Below, piece after piece: positions 50,954-59,439 of a stretch of DNA of 64,000 bases. The DNA is from Sporobacter sp963663605. Its GTDB lineage: Bacteria > Bacillota > Clostridia > Oscillospirales > Oscillospiraceae. How positions within the stretch are numbered: position 1 is the first letter of the stretch; every line of letters starts with the position of its first letter. The stretch covers positions 2,480,001 through 2,544,000 of the forward strand of contig CAXXVF010000002.1 of NCBI GenBank assembly GCA_963663605.2. The letters run 5' to 3'. The notes below the pieces were generated by a model, which saw only the letters and a list, made by a program, of their open reading frames with translations, was not told the origin of the DNA and searched no databases. Made by a program: the position numbers and the translations under genes.

Positions 50954-52416
50954 CAGCGGTTCCTCCGTCTGACCCAGTAGATCAATCCGCCGACCAGAAA
51001 TGCCAGCGGTATGATGCCGATGAACAATACGCTCCATACACCGGGATGCGCGATCGTATTCGTCTCAACATCCAGGCTCTTTGACGGGATAACAAGATTT
51101 TGCACCTCGCCGAAATTCAGATTGACGGCGTTAATGAATATATCAAAGTTTGAGAAACTGGTCGGGATATCATCGCTCACCAGATCGACGGCTGAGATGA
51201 CAGTCAGCCGGGACTGCGTATCGTCAGTGCCTTCAAAATTCTCAACGGATGTCGCGCCGAGGATATACTGGCCTTCCGTTGCCGTATTTTCGTCGACGAC
51301 AAGCAGGCCGTTTTCAGAAGTTGTCATGAAAGCGGAGACCGTGGCGCCGCGCCGCAGAGGCGTAATTTCCAGAAGGCCGCGTGATCCGAGCAAAAGGGCG
51401 TCCGTCGTGATGGCGGACGTGATTCCGCTGCTGGATGACAGATCCGGATAAATGCAGTAGTAGCCATATGTTGCGGCATAAGCCTTATAATAGTTAACCG
51501 TATCGCCAATAATGCCATCCTGCATCTGCAGCCCGTACGTTTCCAGAAACGCATTGAAATTCGGCAGTTCGGAACTGTCAAGAAGAAGAAGAACGTTGCC
51601 GCCTGTTTTTAAATACGTTTCCAGCATGTCCAGCTCGTCGGCGGTTAAATCCTCCGCAGGATTGTAGCACATGATCAGTTCACAGTCGTCCGGGATGCTG
51701 CCTTCCTTCATCAGATTGAGGGACGTTGTTTCAATGTTGCTTTTTGAGACGGCATCCGACGCCGTTGTCCCGAGGTCGGTTTCTCCGTGGCCGTCCAAAA
51801 GATACACAGTGTTTGTTTTTTCGCTCGTCACGTAGTTGACTGCGCTTGTCAGCTGGCCTTCGGCATCCAAAGCAACCGGCATATACTGACCGTAATAAGC
51901 ATATTGTGCGTCATACAGCAGCAGGCCGTCCTCATATCCGTAGATGCCGCCGAGATTCAGGACCCGTTCTTTATTCGTTTCCGCACAGCTGACAATGACA
52001 TTGTTTTCCTGAGCGTTATACGTTTCAAGCACCGTAGGATTCATGACCGGATCGATCACCGTGAGCGTTATATGCGGAGAAAGCTTTGCGTAGTTACCTA
52101 TAAATTTTGAAACGTACTCGTCGATAGCCGACTCCTGGGCCAGAACGACAATATTGACGTCTTTATCGAGTTCTTCCAGGAAATTCACCGACTGTTCCGT
52201 GACGGTGTAGATGTCTTTTTCAGTTATGTCATATTCCAGCGTTCCGGCTGGCAGGTTGCCGATGAGAAGATTAAATACGATGACGATCGCTATGACAAGC
52301 GCGGATACAGCGGCCGTGTAGATGCCGTGTTTCTTTTTTATGCTGCTGCGGCTGTTCCTTTTTTCGGCGCTTATATCGGCCGTTGAGGCGTTGTTGACAG
52401 ATTTATTTTTTTTCAT
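50953..52416 (-). CDS. GldG-like ABC transporter accessory protein
   Basis: The 487-residue protein has an N-terminal membrane helix, a large extracytoplasmic domain related to the GldG/ABC_transp_aux fold (LLDGHGETDLG, MCYNPAEDLTADELDMLETY, LKTGGNVLLLLDSSELPNF) and a C-terminal helix followed by RRRNR. Such proteins accompany GldA/GldF-type ABC genes in many phyla. In Bacteroidetes they are needed for gliding; in Clostridia the role is unknown. GGAGG precedes the ATG, and the next gene overlaps its stop. Confidence 0.82.
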   Translation of the reverse strand: MKKNKSVNNASTADISAEKRNSRSSIKKKHGIYTAAVSALVIAIVIVFNLLIGNLPAGTLEYDITEKDIYTVTEQSVNFLEELDKDVNIVVLAQESAIDEYVSKFIGNYAKLSPHITLTVIDPVMNPTVLETYNAQENNVIVSCAETNKERVLNLGGIYGYEDGLLLYDAQYAYYGQYMPVALDAEGQLTSAVNYVTSEKTNTVYLLDGHGETDLGTTASDAVSKSNIETTSLNLMKEGSIPDDCELIMCYNPAEDLTADELDMLETYLKTGGNVLLLLDSSELPNFNAFLETYGLQMQDGIIGDTVNYYKAYAATYGYYCIYPDLSSSSGITSAITTDALLLGSRGLLEITPLRRGATVSAFMTTSENGLLVVDENTATEGQYILGATSVENFEGTDDTQSRLTVISAVDLVSDDIPTSFSNFDIFINAVNLNFGEVQNLVIPSKSLDVETNTIAHPGVWSVLFIGIIPLAFLVGGLIYWVRRRNR

Positions 52417-52428
52417 TTTTATACCTCC

Positions 52429-53295
52429 TCAGCTCCAGCGTCGTTTTTGCATAGATTGGATCGTAAGAAAGACAAACAGCGCAGAACAAGACAGGAAGAA
52501 CAGCAGCCCTTTCAAGTCAAAAACATTGTAGCTGGCAAAATTGCCGATAGCGTCGGTTATGGAAAACACGCCTAGGAACTTGTTCAAAAGGCCGCCGAGC
52601 AGCGTGTTGTCAATGAGATACCAGGCAATAAGCCCGCCGCCGCCCGCGACGCCGACGACGGCAGCCAGAGTGTTGCTGTGCGTCAGCTTGTAAAGCAGGG
52701 CAACGATAATGGCCACAAAGATCAAAAAGCCAATGAGAGAAGCGGGCACCGTTTCCGGGATATAGGAAATAAGGCCCGTCCAGAAAAACATCAGCAGAAA
52801 AACGCCCATTGAGCCTACGGCTGCGATGATCTGGCTTTCAGTCAACGAGGATATGAACATGCCGATCGAGATGAAGAGGCAGCCCAGGCACAGAAAAGCC
52901 AAAATCGTCGAGTAATCGACGATAAACGAGCCGGCGCCTTCCCAGGATATAATCATCGGGCAAAGACACGAGATCAAAAGCGGCACCGCGTAAACAGTTA
53001 CCATCGCGAAATATTTACCCATAATGACGGCGGAGGTTTTGACCGGATACGTTAAAAGCATCTGGTCCGTTTTGTAACGCCGCTCCTCCGCAATAGATTT
53101 CATTGTTAAGATCGGGATGGCAAACACCAGTATAACGACCGAACTGGACAGCGCGCCCGCGAAATACGGGTAACCGTTTAGGAGGTTCGTTATAGCGAAA
53201 AACAATCCGATAAAAATCAGGATGATGGCTGTGAACACATAACCGATCATAGAGTTGAAATAAGAATTGAGTTCTCTTTTGTAAACAGCTTTCAT
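52429..53295 (-). CDS. ABC-2 type permease, GldF-like
   Basis: The 288-residue permease begins MKAVYKRELNSYFNSMIGYV, typical of GldF/NosY-type proteins, and has six membrane segments including SLTESQIIAAVGSMGVFLLM. The loop TMKSIAEERRYKTDQMLLTY is a strong family marker. It overlaps the ATPase gene by four bases and precedes the GldG-like gene by 12 bases. Confidence 0.87.
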   Translation of the reverse strand: MKAVYKRELNSYFNSMIGYVFTAIILIFIGLFFAITNLLNGYPYFAGALSSSVVILVFAIPILTMKSIAEERRYKTDQMLLTYPVKTSAVIMGKYFAMVTVYAVPLLISCLCPMIISWEGAGSFIVDYSTILAFLCLGCLFISIGMFISSLTESQIIAAVGSMGVFLLMFFWTGLISYIPETVPASLIGFLIFVAIIVALLYKLTHSNTLAAVVGVAGGGGLIAWYLIDNTLLGGLLNKFLGVFSITDAIGNFASYNVFDLKGLLFFLSCSALFVFLTIQSMQKRRWS

Positions 53296-54293
53296 GACGC
53301 GTCTTCAGCCTCCTTGTCTTTAGGAGTATCGTTTGCCGACGCCAGACCGTTCGGACTTTCGGTGTCGGATGTGAGCTGGAGGAATATGTTTTCCAGAGAA
53401 ATGCCCGACGGACGCATCAGGAGAAGCGGACAGCCGGCTTTTGAACAGGCGTAGAAAATATCTTCGCGCAGATCCCGGTTTTCCAGAGGCTCGACCGTGA
53501 CGGATACTTCATTTGCGGCAGATGTAGTCGAGCAAACGATGTTCGCAATGCCGCCGACGGACGCCAGCATTTCTTTAACGGCGTCCGGGTCATTCGACTT
53601 CACAAGCAGCTCCAATGCACTTCCGCGCATCCGCTTTTCAAGCGCTTCCGGCGTGCCGGTGGCGAGGAGCTTGCCATGATGTATGATCAGGACGTGGTCG
53701 CAGACCTCCTGTACTTCCGAAAGAATATGCGAACTTAAAATGATCGTGTGCTCCTTGGAAAGGCTGCGGATCAGCTCGCGTATTTCGTGAATCTGTTTCG
53801 GATCAAGGCCGACCGTCGGCTCATCCAGGATTAAAATCTCCGGCAGGCCCAAAATGGCCTGTGCAAGCCCGACGCGCTGCCGGTAGCCTTTTGAAAGATT
53901 TCGAATCAGGCGGTCTTGGACATCTTCGATCTTGGTAAGCTCGATAACTTTGTCAATTGACGCCAAACGCTCGTCCGCATCAAGGCTTTTAAGCTCAGCG
54001 GCAAATTCAAGGTATTCACGAGGCGTCATATCGGCATACAAAGGCGGGTGTTCGGGCAAGTAGCCAATGGAGCGTTTGGCCTCTTCAGGTTCCTCCAGGA
54101 TGTTATGCCCGTTGATGATGACTTCGCCTTCCGTCGGGCCGATATATCCGGTCATGATATTCATCGTTGTCGTTTTCCCGGCGCCGTTTGGCCCGAGAAA
54201 TCCAAAGATTTGCCCTTTTTCGACCTTGAAGCTCAAATGGTCCACGGCAACGTGGTTTCCGTAGCACTTGACAAGATCATGTACTTCGATCAA
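53292..54293 (-). CDS. ABC transporter ATP-binding protein, GldA-like
   Basis: The 333-residue ATPase has Walker A LGPNGAGKTTTMNIMTGY, signature LSKGYRQRVGLAQAIL, Walker B ILILDEPTVGLDP and the H-loop SSHILSEVQ. Its C-terminal extension of about 100 residues, after the core domain, is typical of GldA/CcmA-type exporters. The start is a TTG at 54293 with AAGGAGG about 8 bases upstream. It is the first gene of a four-gene operon. Confidence 0.9.
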   Translation of the reverse strand: MIEVHDLVKCYGNHVAVDHLSFKVEKGQIFGFLGPNGAGKTTTMNIMTGYIGPTEGEVIINGHNILEEPEEAKRSIGYLPEHPPLYADMTPREYLEFAAELKSLDADERLASIDKVIELTKIEDVQDRLIRNLSKGYRQRVGLAQAILGLPEILILDEPTVGLDPKQIHEIRELIRSLSKEHTIILSSHILSEVQEVCDHVLIIHHGKLLATGTPEALEKRMRGSALELLVKSNDPDAVKEMLASVGGIANIVCSTTSAANEVSVTVEPLENRDLREDIFYACSKAGCPLLLMRPSGISLENIFLQLTSDTESPNGLASANDTPKDKEAEDAS

Positions 54294-54375
54294 GAGCGGT
54301 TCCTCCTTTTTGTTTTGGTATGGTTAAAATGCGATTCGCTTTACCGTGTTTACGCTGACGGCTTCGGCCTGTATG

Positions 54376-54401
54376 TGCAGCAAATTATGCTTTATGCTGC
54401 A
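54376..54401 (-). promoter_or_regulatory. Inverted repeat in the upstream region of the GldA-like operon
   Basis: TGCAGCA (54376-54382) and TGCTGCA (54395-54401) are inverted copies with a 12-base A/T-rich spacer. It lies between the start of the ATPase gene and a likely promoter in 54410-54450. It may be an operator or an RNA hairpin; no regulator is obvious nearby. Confidence 0.4.
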
Positions 54402-54508
54402 TTTTTAAAGTATATAAACACGGGTTTCAAGATTATAAACAAAGTGTAAACACTCTATGAACTTTTTTCGGCAGCGCCGCCCTGAGGCCGGCGGCTTTTA
54501 AAAACGGC

Positions 54509-55276
54509 TTACAAATTAATGCCGAAAAAACGCAGGCCGTTGTCCATGGTCAGTGCTGCCGCTTCTTCGGGTTTTATGTTTAACAGTTCGCCAAGTTTCT
54601 CCGCCGTATATTTCAGGTTGAGCGAACTGTTGCGGCAGCCGCGCACCGGCACCGGCGCCAGATACGGGCAGTCGGTTTCGATCATAATACGGTCCCGCGG
54701 CATTTTCACAATGACCTCATGCGACCGGCGCGCGTTCTTATAGGTTATAATGCCCGTGAAAGACAGGTACCAGCCTTTGTTCAGGAGTGTTCTTGCGGTC
54801 TCCCAGCTGCCGGAATAGCAGTGAAAAACACCTGTGACCTCCGGATAGTCACGGAGAATATCCAAAGTATCCCCGGGCGCTTCCCGTTCGTGAATGATGA
54901 CCGGCAGCTTGACATGCCTGGCCAGCTCCAGCTGTTCCCGGAACCGCAGCTGCTGGATTTCCCTGGGCGAGTATTCGTAATGATAGTCCAGTCCGATTTC
55001 ACCGACAGCAACGGCCCTGGGATGTGTAAGCAGCTTTTCAAGTTTGTGAATCGTTTCGTTGTCCATTTGACCGGAATCGTGCGGGTGCACGCCGACGGCC
55101 GCATATATGAAAGGATACGATTCGGCAAGCGCCAGTCCGGTTTCCGCTGAAGACAGATTGGTCGCGGCATTGACGATCAGCGCTATCCCGTTTTCCGGCA
55201 TGGCGGAAAGCAGCGCATCCCGGTCGCCGTCAAACTGTTCGTCGTCATAATGCGCGTGCGTGTCAAAAAGTTTCAT
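54509..55276 (-). CDS. TatD family deoxyribonuclease/hydrolase
   Basis: The 255-residue metal-dependent hydrolase has the first metal site LFDTHAHYDDEQFDGD, then GVHPHDSG, VGEIGLDYHYEYSP, PVIIHEREA, VFHCYSGS and the late IMIETDCPYLAPVP. These are the full set of TatD markers. Length is normal. The ATG at 55276 has GGAGG upstream; an open frame to 55357 is not coding. TatD proteins act as 3'-5' exonucleases or in protein quality control. Confidence 0.93.
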   Translation of the reverse strand: MKLFDTHAHYDDEQFDGDRDALLSAMPENGIALIVNAATNLSSAETGLALAESYPFIYAAVGVHPHDSGQMDNETIHKLEKLLTHPRAVAVGEIGLDYHYEYSPREIQQLRFREQLELARHVKLPVIIHEREAPGDTLDILRDYPEVTGVFHCYSGSWETARTLLNKGWYLSFTGIITYKNARRSHEVIVKMPRDRIMIETDCPYLAPVPVRGCRNSSLNLKYTAEKLGELLNIKPEEAAALTMDNGLRFFGINL

Positions 55277-55307
55277 ACAGACTGTCCTCCAAAAAAACAA
55301 AAAAACC

Positions 55308-55336
55308 TTGTCAACAAGAAAAATATGTGTTAATAT
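55308..55336 (+). promoter_or_regulatory. Promoter of secG
   Basis: TTGTCA (55308-55313), a 17-base spacer and TAATAT (55331-55336). Confidence 0.72.
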
Positions 55337-55393
55337 GTCCCATGCGAAAACAATCACGTTCGCGTGTTACTCGTTTTGAAAGGAATGAATGCA

Positions 55394-55633
55394 ATGCATG
55401 GCATCACATTAGCAATAACAATCGTCCAGCTGGTTGCATGTTTGGTCTTGATAGCTGTTGTTTTACTGCAGTCCGGAAAGACGGCCGGCCTTGCCGGCGC
55501 AATCGGCGGCGGTTCGGATACCTATTTATCCAAGAACAAAGGGAAGACGCTCGACGCAAAACTCGCCAAAGCAACAAAATGGTTTGCAATTGTCTTTGTT
55601 GTCCTCACGCTGGCGCTCAATATCTTTAAGTAA
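55394..55633 (+). CDS. secG: Preprotein translocase subunit SecG
   Basis: The 79-residue protein has two membrane helices (ITLAITIVQLVACLVLIAVV and WFAIVFVVLTLALNIF) joined by the conserved loop VLLQSGKTAGLAGAIGGGSD. It supports SecYE-mediated export. The ATG at 55394 fits the GAAAGG site; an in-frame ATG at 55385 is possible. It is a single-gene unit with its own promoter and terminator. Confidence 0.93.
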   Translation: MHGITLAITIVQLVACLVLIAVVLLQSGKTAGLAGAIGGGSDTYLSKNKGKTLDAKLAKATKWFAIVFVVLTLALNIFK

Positions 55634-55660
55634 AAGACTTAAATCGATTTTGCTGTTTAA

Positions 55661-55690
55661 AAGGCTGCCGCTGCTGCGGCAGCCTTTTTG
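55661..55690 (+). terminator. Terminator after secG
   Basis: AAGGCTGCCGC pairs with GCGGCAGCCTT, followed by TTT. Confidence 0.85.
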
Positions 55691-55745
55691 GCTGTAGACT
55701 ACTATCGTCTACCGTTAGTCTCGTCCGGTTTTCTTTTACATCGTC

Positions 55746-55787
55746 AACGCCGTCCTGACGTATCTAAATACGCCATCGGACGGCGTT
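55746..55787 (-). terminator. Hairpin downstream of pduL
   Basis: AACGCCGTCC (55746-55755) pairs with GGACGGCGTT (55778-55787) with a 22-base loop. It sits just past the minus-strand end of pduL, but a U-tract is lacking on that strand. Confidence 0.5.
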
Positions 55788-55812
55788 TTCCTTGATGTGG
55801 TTATAATCTTTT

Positions 55813-56385
55813 TTAGGGAAGGATCTCGCCGGTCGTTTCACCGAATAAAGCTGCGGCGTTGATTTCGTCGTAATCCACATGCACATAGGTTGCGTACTGG
55901 GGACCGACGCGCGCTATGACCTGATCAAAAATCAATCCGCGGTCGCCGCCGACTTTTATTTTAACGATCTGACCATCTTTTATACCGAATTTCTCTGCGT
56001 CCTCAGGCGTGAGATGCAGGTGGCGCATGGCTATAATAACACCTTCCTTAATCTCGGCTTCGCCTTTCGGGCCGATCAGCTTACAGCCGGGGCTCCCTTT
56101 TACGTCGCCGCTCTCGCGGATTGGGGGATCAAACCCGAGCGCGCGCGCATCGGTGAAGGACAGCTCTATCTGATCCGCCTTACGGCAGGGGCCGATGATC
56201 GAGATGGAGGTCTGGCCTTTTGGCCCGACAAGCGTGACCTTCTGGTTGGAAGCGAACTGGCCCGGCTGAGAAAGCATTTTTTTCACTTCAAGCTCAAAAC
56301 CTTCGCCGTACAGGGCGTCAAGCGTCTCCCGCGTTAAGTGGCAGTGCTTTCCCGACCCTTCGATGACTACTCTTTTGTCAGACAT
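55813..56385 (-). CDS. pduL: Phosphate propanoyltransferase/phosphotransacylase PduL
   Basis: The 190-residue enzyme interconverts acyl-CoA and acyl-phosphate. Zinc-binding His motifs are GKHCHLTRETL near residue 12-22, AMRHLHLTPEDAEKFGI and TYVHVDYDEINAAAL at the C-terminus. The length is that of a cytosolic PduL without a microcompartment targeting peptide. No microcompartment or propanediol genes are nearby, so it more likely serves as the phosphotransacetylase in acetate formation; that is inference. Confidence 0.93.
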   Translation of the reverse strand: MSDKRVVIEGSGKHCHLTRETLDALYGEGFELEVKKMLSQPGQFASNQKVTLVGPKGQTSISIIGPCRKADQIELSFTDARALGFDPPIRESGDVKGSPGCKLIGPKGEAEIKEGVIIAMRHLHLTPEDAEKFGIKDGQIVKIKVGGDRGLIFDQVIARVGPQYATYVHVDYDEINAAALFGETTGEILP

Positions 56386-56473
56386 AAATAATACCTCGGT
56401 TCAAACAAAATAATTACCATCAAAGTACTTTATCACTATCATCCAAAAAGCGCAAGCGTACTTTTAATTAATA

Positions 56474-56502
56474 TTTACAAAAGACCGGTCAGGAGATATA
56501 CT
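56474..56502 (+). promoter_or_regulatory. Promoter of the XRE regulator/lepA unit
   Basis: TTTACA (56474-56479), a 17-base spacer and TATACT (56497-56502), about 60 bases before the XRE gene start. Confidence 0.7.
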
Positions 56503-56560
56503 ATACTAACTGTAATACGCGCTGTAATAACTGCTGTGCGGCTTGAAAAGGAGACCTGAA

Positions 56561-57178
56561 ATGAAGCCAATTTTTGCCCGCGTACTCAATAGCCTAAGGC
56601 GTGAAAGCGGCTTGAGCCAGAAAAAAGCGGCGCAGGAACTCGGTATATCGCAGGCGCTTTTATCACACTATGAAAACGGCGTCCGGGAACCTAAATTAGA
56701 GTTTGTCCTGAAAGTCTGCGACTATTACGGCGTTTCATCCGATTATATGCTTGGACGTACGGAGCAAAAGCATATGCAATGGGATATGGCGCTTAACTGC
56801 GAAAATGCCGAAGATCAGCGTTGTATAAACGCCGCAGTGCTTATAAATGCCATACTTTCTGAAATTAATGACGAACAGATAAACAGCGCCGTATCAAGGT
56901 ATTTAAGCTATAGCATATATTTTGTCCTTACGGCGCTCCGGTCGCCGACGAAACCCTACGAGCCGCTCTTTGACGCCGCAATCAAAACGGCGGAAGCCGA
57001 CTTGATTAATAACGTCGTGAGATTGAATGGGAATGAGGCGAACGCCGATGCCGGGCTTACCGACGAGCTGCTGATAGAAAAATATCCAAAGCAGCATCAA
57101 GCGGCGGCTGAGCTGGACAGCTTTATCGAAAAAGCCCTGTCCGGGATACGCGATCAAAATAAAACCAACCATTATTGA
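56561..57178 (+). CDS. XRE family transcriptional regulator
   Basis: The 205-residue protein has an N-terminal Cro/CI helix-turn-helix (LRRESGLSQKKAAQELGISQ, then ALLSHYENGVREP) and a helical C-terminal domain of unknown ligand. The ATG at 56561 has AAAGGAGA upstream. It ends 11 bases before lepA and probably shares its transcript. Targets are not evident. The segment CDYYGVSSDYMLGRTE is typical of clostridial regulators of this type. Confidence 0.88.
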   Translation: MKPIFARVLNSLRRESGLSQKKAAQELGISQALLSHYENGVREPKLEFVLKVCDYYGVSSDYMLGRTEQKHMQWDMALNCENAEDQRCINAAVLINAILSEINDEQINSAVSRYLSYSIYFVLTALRSPTKPYEPLFDAAIKTAEADLINNVVRLNGNEANADAGLTDELLIEKYPKQHQAAAELDSFIEKALSGIRDQNKTNHY

Positions 57179-57189
57179 GGTGTACGCAT

Positions 57190-58995
57190 ATGATACTGAA
57201 GGAGAAAATCCGGAACTTTTCTATTATTGCACATATTGATCACGGCAAGTCAACGCTGGCCGACAGACTTTTGGAAAAATGCGGGGCGGTCAGCGCGCGC
57301 GATATGGAAAACCAGCTTCTGGACAACATGGAGCTTGAGCGTGAACGCGGCATTACGATCAAAGCCCGCGCCGTCGGGCTCACATATAAAGCGTCCGACG
57401 GCGAGACATATACGCTAAATCTGATCGATACGCCCGGCCACGTCGACTTCAATTACGAGGTCTCGCGTTCGCTGGCGGCCTGTGAGGGCGCACTTTTGGT
57501 CGTGGACGCGGCGCAGGGCGTTGAGGCACAAACGCTTGCCAATACGTATCTGGCGCTGGACCACAATCTAGAAATACTGCCCGTCATTAACAAGATCGAC
57601 CTGCCTGCTGCCGATCCGGACAGGGTCAAAGCGGAGATCGAGGATATCATCGGACTGCCGGCTGATGATGCGCCGGAAATATCGGCAAAGCTCGGCAGCG
57701 GCATAGAGGCGGTTCTCGAGCGTATCATTAGGGATATACCCGCACCGGCGGGCGACACGCGCGCGCCGTTCAAGGCGCTGATATTTGACAGCCAGTATGA
57801 CGCCTACCGCGGCGTCATCGTCTATATGCGCGTCATGGAAGGCGAGGTCCGGCGCGAAATGAACGTCCGGATGATGGCCACGGGCGCCGAATACCGCGTC
57901 GTGGAGATTGGACATATGCGCCCGTTCGGACTGGAGCCATGCGAAGTCTTAAGCGCCGGAGACGTCGGTTATCTGACGGCGAGCATAAAAAACGTCGCCA
58001 ACACGCAGGTCGGCGACACGGTCACGGACGCGGAGCTGCCGGCAAACGCCCCGCTGCCCGGCTACAAGCCGGTCCATCCGATGGTCTTCTCCGGCGTTTA
58101 TACGGCCGACGGGGCAAAATATCCAGATCTGCGCGACGCGTTGGAAAAGCTGAAGCTCAACGACGCGGCGCTCAGCTACGAGCCGGAGTCGTCGATTGCG
58201 CTCGGCTTCGGCTTCCGATGCGGATTTCTCGGCCTTTTGCACATGGAGATCATACAGGAACGGCTGGAACGCGAATATAATCTGGATCTCATCACGACGG
58301 CGCCCAGCGTTGTCTATCGTGTGACGAAGACGGACGGACAGGTCATTATGGTCGACAACCCCCTGAATTTCCCCGATCCGGCCTTGATCGAACTGGCCGA
58401 GGAACCGTTTGTGAAGGCGTCGATCATCTGCCCGCCGGATTATGTCGGCAACATCATGGAGCTGTGTCAGGACCGCCGCGGCGAATACAAGGAGATGCGT
58501 TATCTCGATTCCTCGCGCGTTGAGCTGCGATACGATATGCCGCTCAATGAAATCATATATGATTTCTTCGACGCGTTGAAATCACGTACGCGCGGGTACG
58601 CGTCGCTGGATTATGAATTTTCGGACTACCGCCTGTCGGAGCTCGTAAAGCTCGACATCCTGCTTAACGGCGAGATCGTCGACGCGCTGTCGTTCATCGT
58701 CCACAAGGACAAAGCCTACCCCAGAGGCCGCCGTATCGCCGAGAAGCTCAAAGAGAATATTCCGCGCCAGCTCTTCGAGGTGCCCGTCCAGGCCGCCATC
58801 GGCGGGAAGATCATCGCGCGCGAGACGATCAAGGCGCTTCGTAAGGACGTTTTGGCCAAATGCTATGGCGGCGACATCACGCGTAAAAAGAAGCTGCTTG
58901 AAAAGCAAAAAGAGGGCAAAAAACGCATGCGGAGCCTCGGTAGCGTCTCTGTCCCGCAGGAGGCCTTCATGGCAGTGCTCAAGCTCGACGAATAA
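57190..58995 (+). CDS. lepA: Elongation factor 4 (LepA)
   Basis: The 601-residue ribosome-bound GTPase acts in translation and ribosome biogenesis. G motifs are AHIDHGKSTLADRL, the switch RERGITIKA, LIDTPGHVDF and NKIDLPAADP. EF-G-like domains follow, and the C-terminal LepA-specific domain has KCYGGDITRKKKLLEKQKEG. The ATG at 57190 has GAGGTG upstream; the frame open from 57175 is not needed. Length is normal. Confidence 0.97.
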   Translation: MILKEKIRNFSIIAHIDHGKSTLADRLLEKCGAVSARDMENQLLDNMELERERGITIKARAVGLTYKASDGETYTLNLIDTPGHVDFNYEVSRSLAACEGALLVVDAAQGVEAQTLANTYLALDHNLEILPVINKIDLPAADPDRVKAEIEDIIGLPADDAPEISAKLGSGIEAVLERIIRDIPAPAGDTRAPFKALIFDSQYDAYRGVIVYMRVMEGEVRREMNVRMMATGAEYRVVEIGHMRPFGLEPCEVLSAGDVGYLTASIKNVANTQVGDTVTDAELPANAPLPGYKPVHPMVFSGVYTADGAKYPDLRDALEKLKLNDAALSYEPESSIALGFGFRCGFLGLLHMEIIQERLEREYNLDLITTAPSVVYRVTKTDGQVIMVDNPLNFPDPALIELAEEPFVKASIICPPDYVGNIMELCQDRRGEYKEMRYLDSSRVELRYDMPLNEIIYDFFDALKSRTRGYASLDYEFSDYRLSELVKLDILLNGEIVDALSFIVHKDKAYPRGRRIAEKLKENIPRQLFEVPVQAAIGGKIIARETIKALRKDVLAKCYGGDITRKKKLLEKQKEGKKRMRSLGSVSVPQEAFMAVLKLDE

Positions 58996-59013
58996 TTTTA
59001 AAATAAAGACATA

Positions 59014-59045
59014 CGGCGGGATGCTTTAGCATCCCGCCGCTTTTC
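59014..59045 (+). terminator. Terminator after lepA
   Basis: GGCGGGATGC pairs with GCATCCCGCC around a TTTA loop, followed by GCTTTTC. Confidence 0.85.
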
Positions 59046-59059
59046 AGGTTTTTCTTTTG

Positions 59060-59383
59060 TCAGGCTTCCGGCTGCTTCTTATAATGCACAGCCACAGTAA
59101 GGACATTTAGACTGATTGTAACAACAAGGAGTACTGCGGCGACTATGGCGACCGTATTGGACGTGTCTAAAAGCGCCGACCAATCCTGGATGTTTATGCG
59201 ATGGTTAAGCTCAAAAATCTGCAGGCAAAGCGAGATGCCGCAGGCACTTAGACTTGCTGCGGAAATAACGGTACACTTTCTATGGGGGGATTTTGCGTGC
59301 TGCACAAGATTGATAAACGGTAGCATCCATGCGATTATGCCAAATAAAAGGCTGCCTAAATTAAATAAATAAGTTTCAATCAT
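59060..59383 (-). CDS. Small hypothetical membrane protein (107 aa)
   Basis: Three hydrophobic segments are visible (near residues 8-26, 40-58 and 77-97), with a positively charged HAKSPHRKC loop after the first. No family is recognised with certainty. The gene stands alone between lepA and the DUF4173 gene. Confidence 0.6.
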   Translation of the reverse strand: MIETYLFNLGSLLFGIIAWMLPFINLVQHAKSPHRKCTVISAASLSACGISLCLQIFELNHRINIQDWSALLDTSNTVAIVAAVLLVVTISLNVLTVAVHYKKQPEA

Positions 59384-59439
59384 AGTAATCTCCGATCTTA
59401 ATAAATGATATATCTTTATCCGACTGCACGCGTTTTTGT

